This document shows positions 18,976-28,590 of a stretch of 64,000 nucleotides of DNA, piece after piece. The notes under the pieces are model-generated. The model worked only from the letters and a program-made list of their open reading frames with translations, was not told where the DNA came from and searched no databases. The stretch's first letter is position 1. Every line of letters begins with the position of its first letter. Origin of the DNA: Phocaeicola oris (GTDB taxonomy: Bacteria; Bacteroidota; Bacteroidia; Bacteroidales; Bacteroidaceae); contig NZ_JAJLQX010000003.1 of assembly GCF_021295095.1 (NCBI RefSeq), forward strand, positions 62,001-126,000, in the 5' to 3' direction. The translations under genes were made by a program, and so were the position numbers.

Positions 18976-19497
18976 ATGATTGATGAACATAAACGATATT
19001 GGTATGTAGCATACACACTTTCCAGACATGAGAAGAAAGTGGCAGAGAAGCTGAAACTAATGGGAATAGATTGTTACCTCCCTATTCAGGAGGAAATACA
19101 ACAATATCAGAACCGAAAAAAGAAAATACAACGGGTCGTACTCCCTATGACCATATTTATTCATGGAACGAGCAAAGAACGGCTCGAAGCCTTGCAACTG
19201 CCGTCTATTACACATTACTTGATGGAGATAGGCAAACATAAAGCAGCCACAGTACCCGATGATCAGATGGAAAGATTTCGCTTTATGCTCGATTATTCAG
19301 ATGCTACTGTTGAAATAGAAAATGCTTCTTTACAACCCGGAATGCAGGTTAGGGTCATAAAAGGTCCCCTGACCGGATTAGAAGGTGAGTTAATCAACAT
19401 AAACAAAACTTCGAAAGTAATTGTAAGAATTGATTTATTAGGAGCCATAAGTACGGAGATTCCGATAAGCTTTGTTGAGTCTATTCATAATATATAA
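18976..19497 (+). CDS. UpxY-type NusG paralogue (transcription antiterminator)
   Basis: 173 residues. The NGN domain opens with RYWYVAYTLSRHEKKVAEKL and ends near residue 105. A KOW motif (PGMQVRVIKGPLTGLEGEL) follows. In Bacteroides, UpxY proteins load onto RNA polymerase at the start of capsule operons and prevent early termination. Here the gene is not followed by a capsule operon: the next feature is a terminator-like stem, then a 22-bp array, then convergent prfC. It may act on the scattered polysaccharide genes at 12201-18761, or be an orphan. Confidence 0.88.
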   Translation: MIDEHKRYWYVAYTLSRHEKKVAEKLKLMGIDCYLPIQEEIQQYQNRKKKIQRVVLPMTIFIHGTSKERLEALQLPSITHYLMEIGKHKAATVPDDQMERFRFMLDYSDATVEIENASLQPGMQVRVIKGPLTGLEGELININKTSKVIVRIDLLGAISTEIPISFVESIHNI

Positions 19498-19501
19498 TAT
19501 C

Positions 19502-19536
19502 AAAAAGGTCGTACAGCATATTCAAACAACCTTTTT
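19502..19536 (+). terminator. Possible terminator after the UpxY gene
   Basis: AAAAAGGT (19502-19509) can pair with ACCTTTTT (19529-19536) around a 19-base loop, directly after the stop codon. The stem is AT-rich and the loop large, so strength is uncertain. Confidence 0.45.
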
Positions 19537-19566
19537 ACTTTTTCGTCAAACTTACTAAATTTATCT

Positions 19567-19735
19567 CATAAAGAGATTACAAAAACTGATGCGGATGAGT
19601 TGTTCAATTGATGCGGATGAGTTGAACGATTCATGCGGATGAGTTGTCCAATTGATGCGGATGAGTTGATCGGTTCATGCGGATGAGTTGGACGATTCAT
19701 GCGTATGAGTTTGGCAACTCATACGTATCACTTCA
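19567..19735. repeat. 22-bp register array, seven units (ATGCGGATGAGTTG type)
   Basis: Seven modules have centres just after 19592, 19614, 19636, 19658, 19680, 19702 and 19724, all 22 bp apart. Five read ATGCGGATGAGTTG plus a variable 8-base spacer. The last two are ATGCGTATGAGTT and its inverse AACTCATACGTAT, giving a 13-bp hairpin with a TGGC loop (19699-19728). The left flank TCATAAAGAGATTA (19567-19580) equals the reverse complement of the right arm that borders the arrays at 28193 and 60021. The array lies between the convergent UpxY and prfC genes. Confidence 0.88.
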
Positions 19736-19765
19736 GACATTTGTTTGGACGCGTTCTCTCAATGA

Positions 19766-21337
19766 TCAAAATTCACTACTGAAATGGAACTTTACATGCT
19801 TAAAATCATTTTGAGCCATTTGCAATACATAATTGCTGTCAGCTAAAAAGACATCACGTCCTTCACGGTCTTTAGCCATAAACTGATACTTTCTTTTCTT
19901 AAAACTATCTAATTCCTCTGCATCATCGCTCTCTATCCAACAAGCCTTATATAAGCTTACAGGTTCCCAACGACACTTTGCCCCGTATTCATTTTCTAAT
20001 CTGTATTGAATAACTTCAAACTGCAATTGGCCGACTGTTCCTATTAATTTCCTACCATTAAACTGATTAACAAACAACTGAGCCACACCTTCATCCATCA
20101 ATTGATCAATGCCTTTTCCCAACTGTTTTTGCTTCATCGGATCAGCATTTTCTATATACTTGAACATCAACGGAGAAAAACTCGGCAAGCCTTTGAAATG
20201 CAACTCCTCTCCTTCTGTCAACGTATCTCCGATTTTAAATGTACCGTTATCAGGTAAACCAACGATGTCTCCTGCCCAAGCCTCGTCAACTGTTTGCTTT
20301 CTTTGAGCCATAAACTGCGCCGGAGAAGAGAAACGCATCGTTTTTTTACTTCTTACATGATAATAAGGCGCATTACGCACAAATTTTCCGGAACAGACCT
20401 TACAAAAAGCAATACACGAACGATGATTAGGGTCTATATTCGCGGTAATTTTAAAAATAAAACCGGTAAATTTAAGCTCTTCCGGTTGCACTACCCGTTC
20501 CTCCGCTTTCATGGCACGAGGACTTGGAGCAATCTCAACAAAACAATCAAGTAATTCTTGAACGCCAAAGTTATTCAATGCAGATCCAAAGAATACAGGA
20601 GCCAAATCGCCTTTTAAATATTCGTTGACATCAAATGCCGGATAAACCCCATCTATCAATTCCAAATCAGAACGAAGCTTCTGTGCTAAAGGTTTTCCGA
20701 TATGCTTATCCAAATCATCAGAATGAATATCAACAGCCACCCTCTCTGTTACAACTTGTTTCGATGGTTGAAATAAATTCAAGCTATCTCCATATATATT
20801 ATATACCCCTTTAAACCGTGGTCCGGACTCTATCGGCCACGTTAACGGACGGACAAAAATAAGTAATTGTTCTTCCAATTCATCCAACAAATCAAACGGA
20901 TCCTTTCCTTCACGATCCATTTTATTCACAAAGATAATAACAGGAGTCTTCCTCATTCGGCAGACTTCCATAAGCTTGAGTGTCTGAGTCTCAACACCTT
21001 TCGCTGCGTCAATGACTATAATAACACTATCAACTGCAGTAAGTGTACGATAAGTATCTTCTGCGAAGTCTTGATGCCCCGGAGTATCCAATATATTAAT
21101 TTTATAATCTCTATAATCAAACTCCATTACAGAAGTAGTAACAGAAATGCCACGCTGCTTTTCTATATCCATCCAATCGGAAGTAGCTGTCTTCCGTATT
21201 TTATGACTCTTTACCGCGCCGGCAACCTGAATTTGTCCACCGAACAATAGAAATTTCTCTGTAAGAGATGTTTTACCTGCATCAGGATGCGCCACAATCG
21301 CAAAAGTCCTTCTTCTTTCAATTTCTTGATTTAACAT
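19766..21337 (-). CDS. prfC: Peptide chain release factor 3
   Basis: 523 residues from the ATG at 21337; a frame extending six codons upstream starts with TTG. GTPase motifs are [13 protein letters not shown] (G1), the switch [10 protein letters not shown] and NKMDREG (G4), followed by EF-G-like domains II and III. RF3 is a GTPase that recycles RF1 and RF2 from the ribosome after termination. It follows the DUF4924 gene by 10 bp and lysE further upstream on the same strand. Confidence 0.97.
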   Translation of the reverse strand: MLNQEIERRRTFAIVAHPDAGKTSLTEKFLLFGGQIQVAGAVKSHKIRKTATSDWMDIEKQRGISVTTSVMEFDYRDYKINILDTPGHQDFAEDTYRTLTAVDSVIIVIDAAKGVETQTLKLMEVCRMRKTPVIIFVNKMDREGKDPFDLLDELEEQLLIFVRPLTWPIESGPRFKGVYNIYGDSLNLFQPSKQVVTERVAVDIHSDDLDKHIGKPLAQKLRSDLELIDGVYPAFDVNEYLKGDLAPVFFGSALNNFGVQELLDCFVEIAPSPRAMKAEERVVQPEELKFTGFIFKITANIDPNHRSCIAFCKVCSGKFVRNAPYYHVRSKKTMRFSSPAQFMAQRKQTVDEAWAGDIVGLPDNGTFKIGDTLTEGEELHFKGLPSFSPLMFKYIENADPMKQKQLGKGIDQLMDEGVAQLFVNQFNGRKLIGTVGQLQFEVIQYRLENEYGAKCRWEPVSLYKACWIESDDAEELDSFKKRKYQFMAKDREGRDVFLADSNYVLQMAQNDFKHVKFHFSSEF

Positions 21338-21347
21338 AGTTGTTTTA

Positions 21348-21893
21348 TTAATCAAAATCCAATTCGCCAGCTTTATCCTTATTATAATAGTCGGACAACA
21401 TAGCTAACATATTACTAATCGCTTCTTGTGCCTTTTTCGTCTCCTCACTGATTTCCTTTTTTTGCAATTTCAGCATCAGTATTCCATATAACGCGTCAAA
21501 ACAAGTTTCTAACTCAGGTTCATCACGATGAGCCCCTTTTGTTCGTAACTCCACGATAAAAGGCAATACCTTATAATAGGCAGCATCATAATAAGGAAAT
21601 TTCGGGGAATGCAAAAGACGTAAATGTAAGTCCGTCAATAGGGTTATCACATTTTTATTAATCTGTAAATGTCCAACTTCAGTCACTCCTTCCCTACGCA
21701 TCATCTCTATCAGCTCTTCATATCGCTTAGCAAGTTCCTTTTTTTTATCTTCATCCGCCGGATAAAGATTGACTATATTTTTTTTAATGTTATCTATATC
21801 ACATTTATTGGCACGTATCAAGTCCTCTACTTGCCACATGTACAACAGATATTCTGCTATATTCTTTTCTTTTAATTGCTGAGAAATAAACAT
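21348..21893 (-). CDS. Conserved hypothetical protein (DUF4924-like)
   Basis: 181 residues, mainly helical and soluble, without signal peptide. It opens [20 protein letters not shown], with [20 protein letters not shown] and an acidic C-terminus. I associate this opening with the Bacteroidetes family DUF4924, from memory. No catalytic motif is seen. It sits between lysE (38 bp upstream) and prfC (10 bp downstream) in a probable operon, which does not by itself tell its job. Confidence 0.6.
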   Translation of the reverse strand: MFISQQLKEKNIAEYLLYMWQVEDLIRANKCDIDNIKKNIVNLYPADEDKKKELAKRYEELIEMMRREGVTEVGHLQINKNVITLLTDLHLRLLHSPKFPYYDAAYYKVLPFIVELRTKGAHRDEPELETCFDALYGILMLKLQKKEISEETKKAQEAISNMLAMLSDYYNKDKAGELDFD

Positions 21894-21931
21894 ATATAAA
21901 AGTATTGAGAATCAGAAATAAGATAATACCG

Positions 21932-22597
21932 TCAGTAAATGGTTGCTCCAACAAATGTCAATACCATTCCGACAACAGCAATAACAATGACTACTGTACC
22001 AATAATTTGGTTCATTATCCAGATACCTCGCAAATTAAACTGCGAACGGATTTTATTTACTCCGGTCGTCAATCCTAACCACCAAAGCAATGCGCCCGAT
22101 ACAATGGCAAGATAGCCTATCAGCTGTATATACCAAGGTATATCAGGATTAACAAATGAGAATCGGGCAAACAAACCGATAAACAAGAAAATAATTAAAG
22201 GATTTGACAGAGTGACTAAGAAAGCTGTGAAGAAGTTATGAAAATAAGTTCCTTTAGGATGCTTTTTTGTAGGATCGTAACGACGGATATTTTTTACGGG
22301 ATTGCTCCGAAAGGTATAAACACCAAAGACTAAAAGCATCGCACTGCCTAATAGCTGTAATAAGAACTGATTTTTAGTTATGAATTCATCCATGAAACTC
22401 ATGCCATAGCCGGTTAGCAAGGCATAACATATATCACTTAATGCCGCTCCCAAACCTGTAACAAAACCGAACCATCGTCCTTTATTAAGTGTACGCTGAA
22501 GGCACAAAACTCCTACCGGCCCCATCGGAGCAGATGCCACAATACCGATTACAAGTCCTTTAATTAATTCTAATATGACAAGTCCTATCAGATTCAT
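21932..22597 (-). CDS. LysE/RhtB-family amino-acid exporter
   Basis: 221 residues with about six membrane helices. The N-terminal signature GIVASAPMGPVGVLCLQRTLNKGR corresponds to the family's G-x-x-x-x-x-P-G-P motif. Members export amino acids or small metabolites through the inner membrane; the substrate cannot be told from sequence. A -7 box (22613-22620) lies 15 bp before the ATG, so the mRNA leader is very short. The gene is divergent from purL. Confidence 0.88.
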   Translation of the reverse strand: MNLIGLVILELIKGLVIGIVASAPMGPVGVLCLQRTLNKGRWFGFVTGLGAALSDICYALLTGYGMSFMDEFITKNQFLLQLLGSAMLLVFGVYTFRSNPVKNIRRYDPTKKHPKGTYFHNFFTAFLVTLSNPLIIFLFIGLFARFSFVNPDIPWYIQLIGYLAIVSGALLWWLGLTTGVNKIRSQFNLRGIWIMNQIIGTVVIVIAVVGMVLTFVGATIY

Positions 22598-22612
22598 GTT
22601 TGCAAAGATAGC

Positions 22613-22620
22613 TACTTTTT
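22613..22620 (-). promoter_or_regulatory. -7 box of the lysE-DUF4924-prfC operon
   Basis: Minus-strand TATCTTTG fits TAnnTTTG, 15 bp before the ATG at 22597. No -33 box is evident. Confidence 0.5.
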
Positions 22621-22675
22621 TGCTAATGCGCTTATATTTGCTTTCGTTTTTCTTTTAAAGATTAGTGCTTTTATA

Positions 22676-22683
22676 TAACTTTG
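22676..22683 (+). promoter_or_regulatory. -7 box of purL
   Basis: TAACTTTG matches TAnnTTTG, 38 bp before the purL ATG. No clear -33 TTTG at the standard distance. Confidence 0.5.
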
Positions 22684-22721
22684 CGAAGAAATAAGAATAT
22701 AAAAATATAACATATAGCGCT

Positions 22722-25700
22722 ATGATTCAATTTTTCAAAACACCTTCCAAAAGTGTTATAGCAACGGAAATAAATCATATTCCGTCTGCTGAGGAAATTC
22801 AAAAGTTATGCTGGCTTTATGGAGATGCCTCTGTTGAGACAGAAGATGACTTAAAAAGCTACTTCATCGGTCCACGTCGTGAAATGATTACTCCATGGAG
22901 TACGAATGCTGTGGAGATTACTCAGAATATGGGAATGAAAGGAATTTGCCGTATCGAGGAATATTTTCCTGTTAAAGACGAAAACGCTGACTATGACGTA
23001 ATGCTGCAACGTATGTATAAAGGTCTGGATCAACAGATTTTCACTACTGACAGAAAGCCGGAACCTATTATATATATAGACAATTTGGAAGAATATAATG
23101 AAAAAGAAGGATTAGCACTCTCAGATGACGAAATTCAATATCTCCATAAAGTGTCTAACGACTTGGGACGTAAACTGACTGACTCTGAAGTATTCGGTTT
23201 TGCCCAAATCAACTCAGAACACTGCCGCCATAAAATCTTCGGTGGAATATTTATCATTGATGGAGAAGAAAAAGAATCTTCATTATTCCAACTGATTAAG
23301 AAAACCACAAAAGAGAATCCAAACAGCATTATTTCTGCCTACAAAGATAATGTTGCATTTGCTGAAGGACCGGTTGTTGAACAATTCGCTCCGGCCGACC
23401 AAAGCACTTCCGATTATTTTATTATCAGAAATATAAAGACAGTCATTTCTTTAAAAGCCGAAACACACAACTTCCCTACCACAGTAGAGCCGTTCAACGG
23501 TGCATCTACCGGCACCGGAGGTGAAATTCGTGACCGTATGGGCGGTGGTAAAGGCTCATGGCCTATTGCAGGTACGGCTGTTTATATGACTTCTTATCCG
23601 CGCACAGATGAAGGTCGCGAATGGGAAAAGATTCTTCCAGTCCGCAAATGGTTATACCAAACTCCGGAACAAATTCTTATCAAAGCATCCAATGGTGCTT
23701 CCGATTTTGGAAATAAGTTCGGCCAGCCATTGATCTGCGGTTCGCTACTTACCTTCGAACATGAAGAAAATGGAGAGAAATATGGTTACGATAAAGTAAT
23801 CATGGAAGCGGGAGGCGTTGGATATGGTACTGAACGAGACTGTATAAAAGGTTCTCCTGAAAAAGGAAATAAAATTATTGTAATGGGCGGTGATAATTAC
23901 CGCATTGGTTTAGGCGGTGGATCTGTTTCGTCTGTTGATACCGGCCGTTACACATCCGGCGTAGAACTTAACGCAGTACAACGTGCCAACGCAGAAATGC
24001 AGAAACGCGTATATAATGTCGTTCGTGCATTGGTTGAGGAAGAAAATAACCCGATCATCTCTATTCATGACCATGGCGCTGCCGGACATGTCAACTGCCT
24101 TTCAGAATTGGTTGAAGACTGCGGTGGTTATGTTAAAATGGATCAGTTACCTATTGGAGATAAAACACTTTCGGACAAAGAAATCATTGCAAACGAATCC
24201 CAAGAACGTATGGGGTTACTTATTAATGAGGGACAGATTGATCACGTTAAGAAAATAGCCGACCGTGAACGTGCGCCAATGTACGAAGTTGGTGAAGCAA
24301 CCGGCGATGCCAGATTCGCGTTTGTCAAACCGGATGGTACTCGTCCGTTCGATCTATCTGTCAGTCAAATGTTCGGATCTTCCCCTAAAACATATATGAT
24401 TGACAAAACCAAAGAACGTCATTATGAGAATGTAAAATACGATACCGCAAAACTTGATGAATATATCAATAAAGTATTGCAATTAGAAGCTGTAGCATGT
24501 AAGGATTGGTTGACAAATAAGGTGGATCGTTCTGTAACCGGAAAAGTAGCCCGTCAACAATGCGTAGGCGAACTTCAGTTACCTTTAAGCGACTGCGGTG
24601 TTGTCGCGCTCGACTATCGTGGCGTTAAGGGTATAGCTACATCTCTTGGCCACGCGCCACAGGCAGGATTAGCTAATCCTTCCGCAGGATCTGTTCTTTC
24701 TGTTGCCGAGGCTTTGACGAATATTGTTTGGGCTCCAATGTCCAACGGATTAAAAACAATTTCTTTATCTGCCAATTGGATGTGGCCGTGCCGTGCTCAA
24801 GAAGGCGAGGACGCTCGTCTTTATCAGGCTGTTCAAGCTTTATCCGATTTCTGTTGTGCTTTACATATCAATGTTCCTACCGGTAAGGATTCGCTTTCTA
24901 TGACGGAGAAATATCCTGATGGCGAAAAGATTCTAAGCCCGGGTACAGTCATCGTTACTGCAGGAGGTGAAGTTTCCGATGTTAAAAAAGTCATTTCCCC
25001 TGTCATGGTCAACAATCCGCATACCACATTCTATCATATCGACTTCAGTTTTGATAAGTTACGTTTAGGAGGTTCCGCTTTTGCTCAATCGTTAAATAGA
25101 ATTGGTGATGATGTTCCTACTGTCACTGATCCTGAATACTTTGCTAATACATTCAATGCTGTTCAAAATTTGGTTGACAAGGAGTTGATTCTTGCCGGAC
25201 ATGATATTTCTGCCGGTGGCTTAATCACCACTCTCCTTGAAATGTGTTTTGCAAATGTCAATGGTGGAATGGAAATCAATCTGGATAAATTTAAGGAAGA
25301 TGACATGATTAAGCTGTTATTTGCTGAGAATCCAGGTATTGTAATTCAGATTGATGATAAACATAAAGCTCAGGTTAAGAAAATATTAGAGGATGCCGGA
25401 GTAGGTTACGTTAAGATTGGCGTTCCAACTGAAGAGCGTCATATTCTTGTTACTAAAAACGATATTACTCATCAGTTCGGAATTGATTATTTACGCGACG
25501 TATGGTACTCTTCTTCTTATTTGCTTGACAACAAACAAAGCATGAGCGGATGTGCTAAACTCCGCTTCGAGAATTATAAAAAGCAACCAATAGAATACAC
25601 CATCAATCCGACATTCTCAGGTAAACTTGCGCAGTTCGGACTTAATCCTGATCGCCGTACCAAGAGTGGCATCCATGCTGCCATTATTCGTGAGAAAGGA

Positions 25701-26420
25701 ACGAATGGTGAGCGTGAAATGGCGTACATGCTCTGGCTGGCAGGATTTGACGTGAAAGATGTAACGATGACCGACTTGATTTCGGGTCGTGAAACATTAG
25801 ACGACATCAACTTCATTGTTTATTGCGGTGGATTCTCCAACTCCGATGTCCTTGGTTCTGCCAAGGGTTGGGCCGGAGCTTTCCTCTACAATCCTAAAGC
25901 AAAAGCCGCATTGGATAAGTTCTATGCACGAAAGGATACGCTTTCTTTAGGCGTCTGCAACGGTTGTCAGCTGATGATTGAACTTAATCTTATCAATCCG
26001 GAATTAAAAAAGCGTGCTAAAATGCTCCATAACACATCTCATAAATTTGAGTCAGGTTTCCTCGGAGTTACCATCCCAACCAATCGCAGTGTACTGTTTG
26101 GGTCATTAAGCGGAAACAGATTAGGCATCTGGGTAGCTCATGGTGAAGGCAAGTTCTCCTTACCTTATCCGGAAGACAAATATAATGTAGTTCTAAAATA
26201 TTCATACGATACTTATCCGGCTAATCCAAACGATTCAGACTACAGTGTAGCCGGAATAGCCAGTGCCGACGGACGTCATTTAGCCATGATGCCTCACTTG
26301 GAGCGTGCTTACTTCCCATGGCAGTGTGCTTATTATCCGACCGACCGTTTAAAAGATGAAATCACTCCGTGGATGGAAGCATTTGTTAATGCTCGAAAAT
26401 GGGTAGAAAAGAATAAATAA
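22722..26420 (+). CDS. purL: Phosphoribosylformylglycinamidine synthase (large, single-chain type)
   Basis: 1232 residues. This is the long form in which the synthetase and glutaminase parts are fused. The synthase section has INSEHCRHKIFGG and KAETHNFPTTVEPFNGASTGTGGEIRD. The C-terminal class I glutamine amidotransferase has the catalytic Cys in GVCNGCQ, the His in HGEGKF and a Glu in LERAYFPWQ. It converts FGAR, glutamine and ATP to FGAM in purine synthesis. The chromate transporter genes follow closely (17 bp) and may share its transcript. Confidence 0.97.
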   Translation: MIQFFKTPSKSVIATEINHIPSAEEIQKLCWLYGDASVETEDDLKSYFIGPRREMITPWSTNAVEITQNMGMKGICRIEEYFPVKDENADYDVMLQRMYKGLDQQIFTTDRKPEPIIYIDNLEEYNEKEGLALSDDEIQYLHKVSNDLGRKLTDSEVFGFAQINSEHCRHKIFGGIFIIDGEEKESSLFQLIKKTTKENPNSIISAYKDNVAFAEGPVVEQFAPADQSTSDYFIIRNIKTVISLKAETHNFPTTVEPFNGASTGTGGEIRDRMGGGKGSWPIAGTAVYMTSYPRTDEGREWEKILPVRKWLYQTPEQILIKASNGASDFGNKFGQPLICGSLLTFEHEENGEKYGYDKVIMEAGGVGYGTERDCIKGSPEKGNKIIVMGGDNYRIGLGGGSVSSVDTGRYTSGVELNAVQRANAEMQKRVYNVVRALVEEENNPIISIHDHGAAGHVNCLSELVEDCGGYVKMDQLPIGDKTLSDKEIIANESQERMGLLINEGQIDHVKKIADRERAPMYEVGEATGDARFAFVKPDGTRPFDLSVSQMFGSSPKTYMIDKTKERHYENVKYDTAKLDEYINKVLQLEAVACKDWLTNKVDRSVTGKVARQQCVGELQLPLSDCGVVALDYRGVKGIATSLGHAPQAGLANPSAGSVLSVAEALTNIVWAPMSNGLKTISLSANWMWPCRAQEGEDARLYQAVQALSDFCCALHINVPTGKDSLSMTEKYPDGEKILSPGTVIVTAGGEVSDVKKVISPVMVNNPHTTFYHIDFSFDKLRLGGSAFAQSLNRIGDDVPTVTDPEYFANTFNAVQNLVDKELILAGHDISAGGLITTLLEMCFANVNGGMEINLDKFKEDDMIKLLFAENPGIVIQIDDKHKAQVKKILEDAGVGYVKIGVPTEERHILVTKNDITHQFGIDYLRDVWYSSSYLLDNKQSMSGCAKLRFENYKKQPIEYTINPTFSGKLAQFGLNPDRRTKSGIHAAIIREKGTNGEREMAYMLWLAGFDVKDVTMTDLISGRETLDDINFIVYCGGFSNSDVLGSAKGWAGAFLYNPKAKAALDKFYARKDTLSLGVCNGCQLMIELNLINPELKKRAKMLHNTSHKFESGFLGVTIPTNRSVLFGSLSGNRLGIWVAHGEGKFSLPYPEDKYNVVLKYSYDTYPANPNDSDYSVAGIASADGRHLAMMPHLERAYFPWQCAYYPTDRLKDEITPWMEAFVNARKWVEKNK

Positions 26421-26437
26421 TAATTGGGATACATTGT

Positions 26438-26986
26438 ATGTCATTTTATCTTCAAGCATTCATAACCTTCTTCAAGATTGGTTTGTTCACCATAGGAGGA
26501 GGTTATGCTATGATTCCGCTCATCCAATCGGAAATTGTTGAGAAGAAAAAGTGGATATCTCAGAATGATTTCATTGATCTCATGGCTATTTCACAATCCA
26601 TTCCGGGAATATTTGCCGTCAACATAGCTATATTTATCGGATATAAGCTGCGTAAGTTAAAGGGAGCTCTTGCCATGGCTACCGGCACTATCTTACCATC
26701 GTTTATCATCATTCTGACTATTGCTTTATTCTTTCAGCAATTTAAAGATTATGAAGTGGTACAACGAATATTTAAAGGCATCCGCCCGGGAGTTGTTGCT
26801 TTAATTGCAGTTCCTACATTCAATATGGCTAAAAGCGCAAAAATTAATAAATACAATGTTTGGATACCGGTCGTATCTGCTCTATTGATTTGGCTGTTAG
26901 GTTTCTCTCCGGTATATGTCATTATCATTGCCGGTATGGGAGGTTTCCTCTATGGTAAATATAAACATAAAAATAGCGCGTCATGA
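26438..26986 (+). CDS. Chromate transporter, first half-size subunit
   Basis: 182 residues, a single CHR domain with about six helices. It carries FFKIGLFTIGGGYAMIPLIQSEIVEKKKW and QSIPGIFAVN, the family's G-G-G-Y-A-M and P-G signatures. Short-chain CHR proteins work as pairs of inversely oriented halves; the mate is encoded next, overlapping by four bases (26983-26986). The family exports chromate or takes up sulfate-like anions. The natural substrate here is unknown. Confidence 0.9.
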   Translation: MSFYLQAFITFFKIGLFTIGGGYAMIPLIQSEIVEKKKWISQNDFIDLMAISQSIPGIFAVNIAIFIGYKLRKLKGALAMATGTILPSFIIILTIALFFQQFKDYEVVQRIFKGIRPGVVALIAVPTFNMAKSAKINKYNVWIPVVSALLIWLLGFSPVYVIIIAGMGGFLYGKYKHKNSAS

Positions 26987-27588
26987 TATATCTTCTGTTA
27001 TTCTATACTTTCTTTAAGATAGGGCTGTTCGGATTTGGAGGAGGATACGCGATGCTTTCTTTAATTCAAGGTGAAGTAGTGACAAAATATCACTGGCTGA
27101 GTCCGAGTGAGTTCACGGATATTGTAGCCATCAGCCAGATGACTCCCGGACCAATAGGTATCAACTCTGCTACCTATGTAGGATACACATCATTAATTAA
27201 CGCAGGATACGGACATATACTTGGCATACTTGGCTCTATTACCTCAACCATAGCAGTAGTGCTACCTTCGTTTATTCTGATGTTGATAATTAGTAAGTTT
27301 TTCATAAAATATCAAAAGCATCCATATATTGAAGCTGTATTCAGTGGACTCCGTCCTGCCGTAGTAGGACTGATTGCCGCGGCTGCCTTGGTATTAATGG
27401 ACGCAGAGAACTTCGGACATTTTACGAATGCTTTCCCTAACGGTCTCGCCAACTTCTATCAAACAAATTATCAATTTATTTGGAGTGTCCTCATTTTCAT
27501 TGCTGCTTTTATAGGTACGCGTTGGTTGAAAGTCAATCCAATTCTGATGATGGTACTATGTGGTGTCGCGGGATTCATCCTCTATTAG
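26983..27588 (+). CDS. Chromate transporter, second half-size subunit
   Basis: 201 residues, again one CHR domain: FFKIGLFGFGGGYAMLSLIQGEVV and QMTPGPIGINSATYVGY. It is clearly a paralogue of the preceding gene, and the ATGA overlap means coupled translation. Together the two halves correspond to one long-chain ChrA. The second half is slightly longer and keeps the P-G-P motif that the first half has as P-G-I. Confidence 0.9.
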   Translation: MIYLLLFYTFFKIGLFGFGGGYAMLSLIQGEVVTKYHWLSPSEFTDIVAISQMTPGPIGINSATYVGYTSLINAGYGHILGILGSITSTIAVVLPSFILMLIISKFFIKYQKHPYIEAVFSGLRPAVVGLIAAAALVLMDAENFGHFTNAFPNGLANFYQTNYQFIWSVLIFIAAFIGTRWLKVNPILMMVLCGVAGFILY

Positions 27589-27636
27589 TTTAAAGTAGAT
27601 GGAATAGTATAAGAATAACCCTCTTGTCTTTTTATT

Positions 27637-28035
27637 ATGACTAAAATTATAGATAATACATTACTGGATAAAGTATCGGCAGAGGCAAAAGAAAGTCCCC
27701 GCTTACGAATGAATTACAATTTTCATACCTCACTCGACGCGAAAGCACAATGCTTGCTAAACGCTGTGGAGCCGGGGACAAAAGTTGTCATTCATCGACA
27801 CATGCATACCGATGAAACATTTGTGATACTGCGTGGCCGACTGAACGCATTTATCTACAATAACGATAAATCGATTCAAATTAAAAAAGAAATCAATCCT
27901 CTAAAAGGAGTGTATGGTTATAATATCCCGAAAGGTGTATGGCATACCATTGAAGTTTTAGAACCCAACACCGTTCTGATGGAAGTGAAAGACGGACCAT
28001 ACACACCTATCACACCCGATGACATATTAATGTGA
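27637..28035 (+). CDS. WbuC-family cupin metalloprotein
   Basis: 132 residues. A cupin barrel has likely metal ligands in HRHMHTDETFVILRGRL (His residues and Glu) and a later His in IPKGVWHTIEVL. WbuC-type cupins are found near O-antigen genes and in other settings; the reaction is unsettled. The stop codon TGA (28033-28035) lies in the left terminal inverted repeat of the mobile-like element that starts here, so the end of this gene may have been set by the insertion. Confidence 0.8.
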   Translation: MTKIIDNTLLDKVSAEAKESPRLRMNYNFHTSLDAKAQCLLNAVEPGTKVVIHRHMHTDETFVILRGRLNAFIYNNDKSIQIKKEINPLKGVYGYNIPKGVWHTIEVLEPNTVLMEVKDGPYTPITPDDILM

Positions 28036-28453
28036 GTTCAACGAATCTAAAATAATACGAACTGCGCCTGATTCTTTTTAAACAGACACACCAATCTTTT
28101 TAAAAATCAATAGTATACAACTACTACTCCGATACGTAGGAACAAAAAAATTGAACCATATAAGTTGCCGTATTCATCAGAAGATTTTTTTCGTTTCACT
28201 TATGTGATACTTTCGTTTCACTGCAGTGAGACAATTGTTTCACCTATGTGAGTCACTTGTTTCACCTATGTGAAACAAGTAGATTATACGTATGAGTTGA
28301 TTGATTCATACAGTTCTTTTTGCTAATCTCTTTATGACAATTTTAAAGAACCTGACAAAAAGAGAAAAACATCGTTTTAAACATACTATAAGGTCGTATT
28401 CCATCTTTGTAGGTTTCTACATGGGCATCCTGTTATTTCATCGAATTATATTA
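28029..28453 (+). mobile_element. MITE-like element copy A with a 22-bp array
   Basis: About 425 bp. The left end GTGAGTTCAACGAA (from 28032) and right end TTCATCGAATTATATTA (28437-28453) form imperfect terminal inverted repeats. Inside are a left arm (28045-28192), then four GTTTCAC modules starting at 28193, 28215, 28237 and 28259. Two ATAC|NNNN modules follow on the same 22-bp register (centres after 28289 and 28311), then a right arm. The right arm 28321-28447 differs from copy D (60172-60298) at about five of 127 positions, without gaps. No reading frame is present, so movement would need a transposase supplied elsewhere. Confidence 0.82.
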
Positions 28454-28510
28454 GAAGAAATATAGATTGAATTTTATTCATATACGATAAAAGGTATTTT
28501 TATCCTTGTG

Positions 28511-28549
28511 TAAAAAACAGAAGGCCTAAAGTGCAATCACTCTAAGCCT
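28511..28549 (-). terminator. Terminator of the aminotransferase gene
   Basis: AGGCCTAAAGTG (28522-28533) and CACTCTAAGCCT (28538-28549) form a 12-bp stem with two non-Watson-Crick positions and a 4-base loop. On the minus strand it is followed by a T run (28513-28518), about 40 bp past the stop. Confidence 0.8.
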
Positions 28550-28590
28550 CCATCATTTATTAGTTTTTCAACTTAAACGCTCAACTATTT

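Noticed and set aside
28193-28315. CRISPR array
   Set aside because: The repeats follow each other with no unique spacers, each unit is only 22 bp and palindromic, and no cas gene is near. The same holds for the arrays at 11251, 19582, 37986, 51961 and 60021.
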